From: Stenotrophomonas maltophilia
Lineage (GTDB): Bacteria; Pseudomonadota; Gammaproteobacteria; Xanthomonadales; Xanthomonadaceae
Direction: 5' to 3'
Length of the DNA stretch: 10,148 bases
Assembly (NCBI GenBank): GCA_002387845.1
Contig: DGLB01000025.1
Span: 15,549 to 25,696 of the forward strand
The notes under the pieces are model-generated. The model had not been told where the DNA came from and searched no databases. It was given only the letters and a program-made list of their open reading frames with translations. Shown here piece by piece: positions 7,491-10,148 of this stretch. Both the position numbers and the translations under genes were made by a program. Each line of letters opens with the position of its first letter. The stretch's first letter is position 1.

Positions 7491-7521
7491 CGCTAGCGCC
7501 GGCCGTTGGCCGGCGCTAGCG
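7491..7521. terminator. 14-bp perfect hairpin between convergent genes, terminator or REP-like
   Basis: The arms 7491-7504 and 7508-7521 are perfectly complementary over 14 bp with a three-base GTT loop. It starts 13 bases after the phaZ stop and ends 10 bases before the stop of the convergent membrane-protein gene, where a two-way terminator is expected. There is no T-run on either strand, so it is not a standard intrinsic terminator. The core (GCCGGCC-GTT-GGCCGGC) resembles palindromic repeats scattered in Stenotrophomonas genomes, as far as I recall. Confidence 0.7.
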
Positions 7522-7531
7522 TCGTCCGAGG

Positions 7532-8548
7532 TTACAGCCGCACCAGCAGGTGCTTGGCCATCTGCCCGTGCAGGTACCCCACGCCGCGCGCCAAATGCAG
7601 GGTGCAGAACAGCAGCACCACGCCCACGATGGCCAGCATCGGCATCGCCCACAGCGGCAGCAGCAGCAATTCGCTGTCGATGTAGATTCCCCCTGCGCCA
7701 TTCAGCGCCAGCAGCGACGCCACCGGGGCCCAGATGAAGGCCAGCGACGTCGACAACAGGGTGACCGCCACGCTGAAGTAGAGGATGCCCAGCGGCAGCA
7801 TCAGCACGAAGTACAGCATGGTCAGCCAGGTCCGGCCGTCAGTGAACATGTCGCCGATGCGCTGCAGCCAGCTGCGGCTGCGGTCGGCGTAGCGCGGCCG
7901 GCGCGGCATGCGCTCGCCCAGCAGCACCTCCACCAGCCGCCCTTCCAGCAGCGACAGCCCACGCACCGAGCCAAAGAACAGCACGGTCAGCGGGATGCCG
8001 ATGATCAGGATCATCAGCCCCAGCGACAGCGACAGCCCGGTGATCACCCAGGTGAAGAAGAAAATGCCGGTGGCCAGCGACAGCAGCATGTAGAACAGCG
8101 AACCATAGGTGCGCGGTTCCAGGGCGACGCCGAAGAAGCGCGCCAGCGCCGAACGGTGAGGTACCGGCACGTCGGCGGGCACCTCGCCTGCGCTTGCTGC
8201 CGTTGCCGCCGCCGCAGTGCCGCCGGGTTCGGCCGCAGGCACCACCCGTGCGATCGGCCGCACGCTGGCACTGGGCGTCCGCAGGGCACGGTTCACGGTG
8301 ATTTCGGTTTCGCGGTAGATCTCGGCCACTTCCTCCGGCGCGCCATAGCTGCCGGCGACGTCGGCAATCACCTCCGCCTCACTGCGGCCGGGCTGCACCG
8401 CCAGCTCCGAGCGCAGGTACTCCTCGGCGTCGTACAGCGCGTCCTGCACCATCGCCGGATCGGCGTCATGCAGGGCCGCGCGCAGCTGCGCCAGGTACTG
8501 CGGAATCGTGGTGGGCAGGCCTACCCCCGCCGTGGTCTGTTCGTTCAT
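7532..8548 (-). CDS. HAAS/sensor-type membrane protein, partner of PadR
   Basis: This is a 338-residue membrane protein of the kind encoded next to PadR regulators. Residues 14-80 are a helical, acidic domain (LRAALHDADPAMVQDALYDAEEYL, then APEEVAEIYRETE) resembling the HAAS (DUF1700-like) signalling domain. An Ala/Pro-rich linker spans about 90-130. Hydrophobic segments follow at about 148-170, 173-195, 242-268 and 295-318, with a basic cytoplasmic-type loop (RMPRRPRYADRSRSW, 213-227) between the pairs, like the 'putative sensor' domain family. A longer open frame begins 63 bases further upstream inside padR. I chose the inner ATG because it overlaps the padR stop as ATGA and has a strong GGAGGGGG site seven bases upstream. 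Translation is probably coupled to padR. It may sense membrane or envelope stress and modulate PadR, but the ligand and mechanism are unknown. Confidence 0.85.
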   Translation of the reverse strand: MNEQTTAGVGLPTTIPQYLAQLRAALHDADPAMVQDALYDAEEYLRSELAVQPGRSEAEVIADVAGSYGAPEEVAEIYRETEITVNRALRTPSASVRPIARVVPAAEPGGTAAAATAASAGEVPADVPVPHRSALARFFGVALEPRTYGSLFYMLLSLATGIFFFTWVITGLSLSLGLMILIIGIPLTVLFFGSVRGLSLLEGRLVEVLLGERMPRRPRYADRSRSWLQRIGDMFTDGRTWLTMLYFVLMLPLGILYFSVAVTLLSTSLAFIWAPVASLLALNGAGGIYIDSELLLLPLWAMPMLAIVGVVLLFCTLHLARGVGYLHGQMAKHLLVRL

Positions 8549-8910
8549 TGCAGTACCCCCTCCAACACGGAATCGACGGAATCCCGGGTCGCGCGCCAGG
8601 CGGCAGTCCACTGCGCCAGCACCTCGCGGCCCTGCTCATTGATGCGGTAGTAACGCCGTGGCGGTCCAGCCACCGACGGCTCGATCTGGCTCTCCAGCAG
8701 GCCGGCAGCCTCCAGGTTGCGCAGCACGGGGTACAGCGCGCTCTGCTTGCCACTCAGCACACCCTCGCCTACCCGCTCCAGCTCCTTGGCAATCAGGTAG
8801 CCGTACAGCGGCTCGTCGGCCCGCGCCAGTACCGCCAGCAGGGCCAGGGACACGGTGCCGGCGCTGAGCTCTTTCTGGAACTTCTTCAGATGGGCTTCGT
8901 GCTCGCTCAT
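8545..8910 (-). CDS. PadR-family transcriptional regulator
   Basis: This is a 121-residue DNA-binding regulator of the PadR family, small-type, with a winged helix-turn-helix at about 15-92. Recognisable parts are GTVSLALLAVLA (18-29), PLYGYLIAKELE (34-45), the recognition helix region LSGKQSALYPVLRNLEAAGLL (52-72) and the wing GPPRRYYRINEQGRE (82-96). A C-terminal helix (97-121) would form the dimer. PadR proteins are usually repressors that respond to a ligand or a partner and often control their own operon. The start is supported by GGAG six bases before the ATG. The gene overlaps the downstream membrane-protein gene by four bases, so the two form one operon. A 22-bp near-palindrome sits 19 bases upstream of the start, a good place for autoregulation. 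The inducer is not known. Confidence 0.93.
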   Translation of the reverse strand: MSEHEAHLKKFQKELSAGTVSLALLAVLARADEPLYGYLIAKELERVGEGVLSGKQSALYPVLRNLEAAGLLESQIEPSVAGPPRRYYRINEQGREVLAQWTAAWRATRDSVDSVLEGVLQ

Positions 8911-8929
8911 GACGGTCTCCGCTAGCGTG

Positions 8930-8951
8930 GAGTCAACACTAGTGTGAACTC
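8930..8951. promoter_or_regulatory. Candidate PadR operator, 22-bp near-palindrome
   Basis: The left arm GAGTCAACACT (8930-8940) and right arm AGTGTGAACTC (8941-8951) are reverse complements at 9 of 11 positions, with an unbroken central ACACTAGTGT. It lies between the divergent padR and cyclophilin genes, 19 bases upstream of the padR start. PadR dimers bind such dyads and commonly repress their own operon. The assignment to this PadR is inferred from position and symmetry. Confidence 0.6.
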
Positions 8952-8960
8952 AGCTATAGC
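8933..8960. promoter_or_regulatory. Candidate divergent promoter region with a shared palindromic -10
   Basis: The palindrome GCTATAGC (8953-8960) offers a TATAGC -10 box on each strand. On the plus strand, TCAACA (8933-8938) lies 16 bases upstream of TATAGC (8955-8960) as a -35, giving a start near 8967 for the cyclophilin gene. On the minus strand, transcription for padR would begin near 8946, inside the operator. The minus -35 is poor: GTGACT lies only 14 bases away. The padR promoter is therefore uncertain. Confidence 0.4.
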
Positions 8961-8977
8961 GAACGTGCCGTTAGTCA

Positions 8978-8995
8978 CCCTGCCCGGGGGCAGGG
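8978..8995 (+). other. GC hairpin in the cyclophilin gene leader
   Basis: CCCTGCC (8978-8984) and GGCAGGG (8989-8995) form a 7-bp stem with a four-base loop; the symmetry extends to 8 bp. It would be in the 5' leader of the cyclophilin transcript if transcription starts near 8967. No T-run follows on either strand, so it is not a terminator. Its role is unknown. Confidence 0.45.
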
Positions 8996-9058
8996 GCCGC
9001 TGGCGGCGGGGCGCGCCCTTCGCGCAGAATCGACCCACTTCCTTCGAAAGGGTCCGCC

Positions 9059-9958
9059 ATGTCGCCACGCCGTCCTGCCCTGCTCGCCCTCGCACTTGCC
9101 TGCCTGCTTCCTGGACTGGCCAACGCGGCCACGCCCTACCGCAGTGCGCAGCAGATCCTGGACGCCTCGCCGGCCAGCGACTGGCGCACGCCGGACCCGG
9201 CCAACCTGCTGGTGATGAATCTGGCCGCGGGCCAGGTGCTGATCGAACTGGCCCCGGCATTCGCGCCGCAGCACGTGGCCAACATCCAGACGCTGGCGCA
9301 CGAGCACTTCTGGGATGGCGAGAGCATTTACCGCGCGCAGGACAACTTCGTGGTGCAGTTCGGCGATGCGGACGCCGACGATGCGGCGAAGGCGAAGCCT
9401 CTCGGCAGCGCCAAGCGCAAGCTGCCGGCGGAGTTCCAGCGCGACAGCAAGGGCTTGAAGGTCACGGTGCTGCCGGACCGCGATGGCTGGGCCGACCACA
9501 CCGGTTTCGTGGATGGCTTCCCGGTCGGCCAGGACTCGGCCGCTGGCAAGACCTGGCTGGCGCATTGCTACGGCGCGCTGGGCGCAGGGCGTAACAATGA
9601 CGAAGACAGCAGCATCGGTGCGGAGCTGTATGTGGTAACCGGGCAGTCACCGCGGCAGCTGGACCGCAACATCACCGTGGTGGGGCGCGTATTGAAGGGG
9701 ATGGAGCTGCTCAGCGCCCTGCCCCGCGGCCCGGCGCCAATGGGTTTCTACGCGGACGCAGCGCAGCGCACGCCGATTGTCTCGATCCAGCGCGTGAGCG
9801 ACCTGCCGGAAGCGCAGCGCCCGACGCTGCAGGTGCTGCGCACCGATTCGAAGACGTTCGTGGACACGGTGGAAGCGCGGCGCAACCGCGTCGACGATTT
9901 CTATAAACGGGCGGCCGGGCATATCGACCTGTGCAATATTCCGGTGCCGGTGCGGTGA
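9059..9958 (+). CDS. Periplasmic cyclophilin-type peptidyl-prolyl cis-trans isomerase
   Basis: This 299-residue secreted protein should catalyse cis-trans isomerisation of X-Pro bonds in the periplasm, helping envelope proteins to fold. Residues 1-23 form a signal peptide (basic MSPRR, hydrophobic core, then ANA before ATPYR), with cleavage likely after A23. The cyclophilin core begins near residue 49 (NLLVMNLAAGQVLIELAPAFAPQHVANI). YRAQDNFVVQFGD (91-103) supplies R92, F97 and Q100, matching catalytic-pocket residues R55, F60 and Q63 of human cyclophilin A. GAELYVV (187-193) and LDRNITVVGRVLKGM (201-215) match the late core. The stretch between 104 and 185 is much longer than in compact cyclophilins, and a tail of about 50 residues (249-299) follows the domain. 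The mature form has two cysteines (C170, C292). The start is supported by AAGGG six bases before the ATG. It is divergent from padR and may share its operator. Confidence 0.9.
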   Translation: MSPRRPALLALALACLLPGLANAATPYRSAQQILDASPASDWRTPDPANLLVMNLAAGQVLIELAPAFAPQHVANIQTLAHEHFWDGESIYRAQDNFVVQFGDADADDAAKAKPLGSAKRKLPAEFQRDSKGLKVTVLPDRDGWADHTGFVDGFPVGQDSAAGKTWLAHCYGALGAGRNNDEDSSIGAELYVVTGQSPRQLDRNITVVGRVLKGMELLSALPRGPAPMGFYADAAQRTPIVSIQRVSDLPEAQRPTLQVLRTDSKTFVDTVEARRNRVDDFYKRAAGHIDLCNIPVPVR

Positions 9959-9993
9959 GCGTTTCCCTTCTTGCGTGATTGCACAGTTTCCGT

Positions 9994-10019
9994 ACCGCCG
10001 GGCGTTGCCCGGCTGCGGT
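9994..10019. terminator. GC hairpin after the cyclophilin gene, terminator or REP-like
   Basis: GCCGGGC (9997-10003) and GCCCGGC (10007-10013) form a 7-bp stem with a GTT loop. ACC (9994-9996) and GGT (10017-10019) can add three pairs across a three-base bulge. It starts about 36 bases after the cyclophilin stop and is followed by only a weakly T-rich stretch. The GTT loop and GC arms match the style of the hairpin at 7491-7521, which suggests a repeat family as much as a terminator. Confidence 0.5.
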
Positions 10020-10120
10020 TGGTTTCGGGCGAACAGCCGGTGGTCAACGGTTCCCGTGTTTGTGCGCACCGGGGTGGGCGTTCCGGGGGACGGCGCAAGT
10101 ACGTCCATGTAGCCTCGATC

Positions 10121-10136
10121 GCCGCATCCATGCGGC
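10121..10136. repeat. Palindrome at the right edge, possible dispersed intergenic element
   Basis: GCCGCAT (10121-10127) and ATGCGGC (10130-10136) are perfect reverse complements with two bases between them. The flank AAGTACGTCCATGTAG (10097-10112) and the palindrome together look like an intergenic element that I recall recurring in Stenotrophomonas and Xanthomonas genomes, with CATCCATG at its centre. I could not check this by search. Confidence 0.5.
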
Positions 10137-10148
10137 TCACGCCCCCTC

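Larger units (their letters stand above)
9959..10148. other. Intergenic region after the cyclophilin gene
   Basis: No coding region can be supported in the last 190 bases. The region contains a GC hairpin (9994-10019) and a short palindrome near the right edge (10121-10136), listed separately. A gene probably begins or ends just beyond the window. Confidence 0.6.

Noticed and set aside
8549..8611. Upstream extension of the membrane-protein gene by 21 codons
   Set aside because: The extension lies inside padR, while the inner ATG has the ATGA overlap and a strong GGAGGGGG site.
7550..8650. 366-codon plus-strand frame across the membrane-protein gene
   Set aside because: The product is rich in Gln, His and Arg, the typical mirror of a membrane protein gene. 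The opposite strand has recognised families and ribosome binding sites.
9092..9103. Lipobox at ALAC in the cyclophilin signal peptide
   Set aside because: The residue at -3 is Ala and -2 is Leu, a poor lipobox, and the hydrophobic stretch before the Cys is short. A normal ANA cleavage site follows.

Overview
This is a GC-rich chromosomal window in which most third codon positions are G or C. Gene content and protein style point to the Xanthomonadaceae/Lysobacteraceae, most like Stenotrophomonas. The clues are dnaE followed by accA (the tail of the lpx-rnhB-dnaE-accA cluster of many proteobacteria), GC hairpins resembling the palindromic repeats of Stenotrophomonas, and several accessory proteins typical of that family. 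The genus assignment is from memory and was not tested by a search.

Layout: 1-232 is a leader with four tandem CCGTTG units, a candidate promoter and a small hairpin just before dnaE. dnaE (233-3814, +) encodes the replicative DNA polymerase III alpha subunit. accA (3891-4850, +) encodes a carboxyltransferase subunit of acetyl-CoA carboxylase. A clear bidirectional terminator (4873-4901) separates accA from a convergent HemJ/CopD-like membrane protein gene (4921-5376, -). Divergent from that gene is a small class I methyltransferase (5506-6099, +), followed by an intracellular poly(3-hydroxybutyrate) depolymerase of the cysteine type (6185-7477, +). A 14-bp perfect hairpin (7491-7521) lies between the depolymerase and a convergent two-gene operon on the minus strand. 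That operon is padR (8545-8910) and an overlapping gene for a HAAS/sensor-type membrane protein (7532-8548). Divergent from padR is a secreted, periplasmic cyclophilin-type peptidyl-prolyl isomerase (9059-9958, +). The last 190 bases hold no gene but contain two hairpins that look like dispersed repeats.

How the genes relate: dnaE and accA are housekeeping genes for DNA and fatty-acid synthesis. The HemJ-like protein probably works in haem synthesis. The depolymerase mobilises carbon stores but has no other pha gene beside it. The most system-like part is padR plus its membrane partner. They overlap by ATGA, the start is decided by a strong ribosome binding site, and a 22-bp near-palindrome lies between padR and the divergent cyclophilin gene, placed so that one bound repressor could affect both directions. 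No phage, insertion sequence, CRISPR array, tRNA or rRNA was seen. Most of the window is ordinary core genome.
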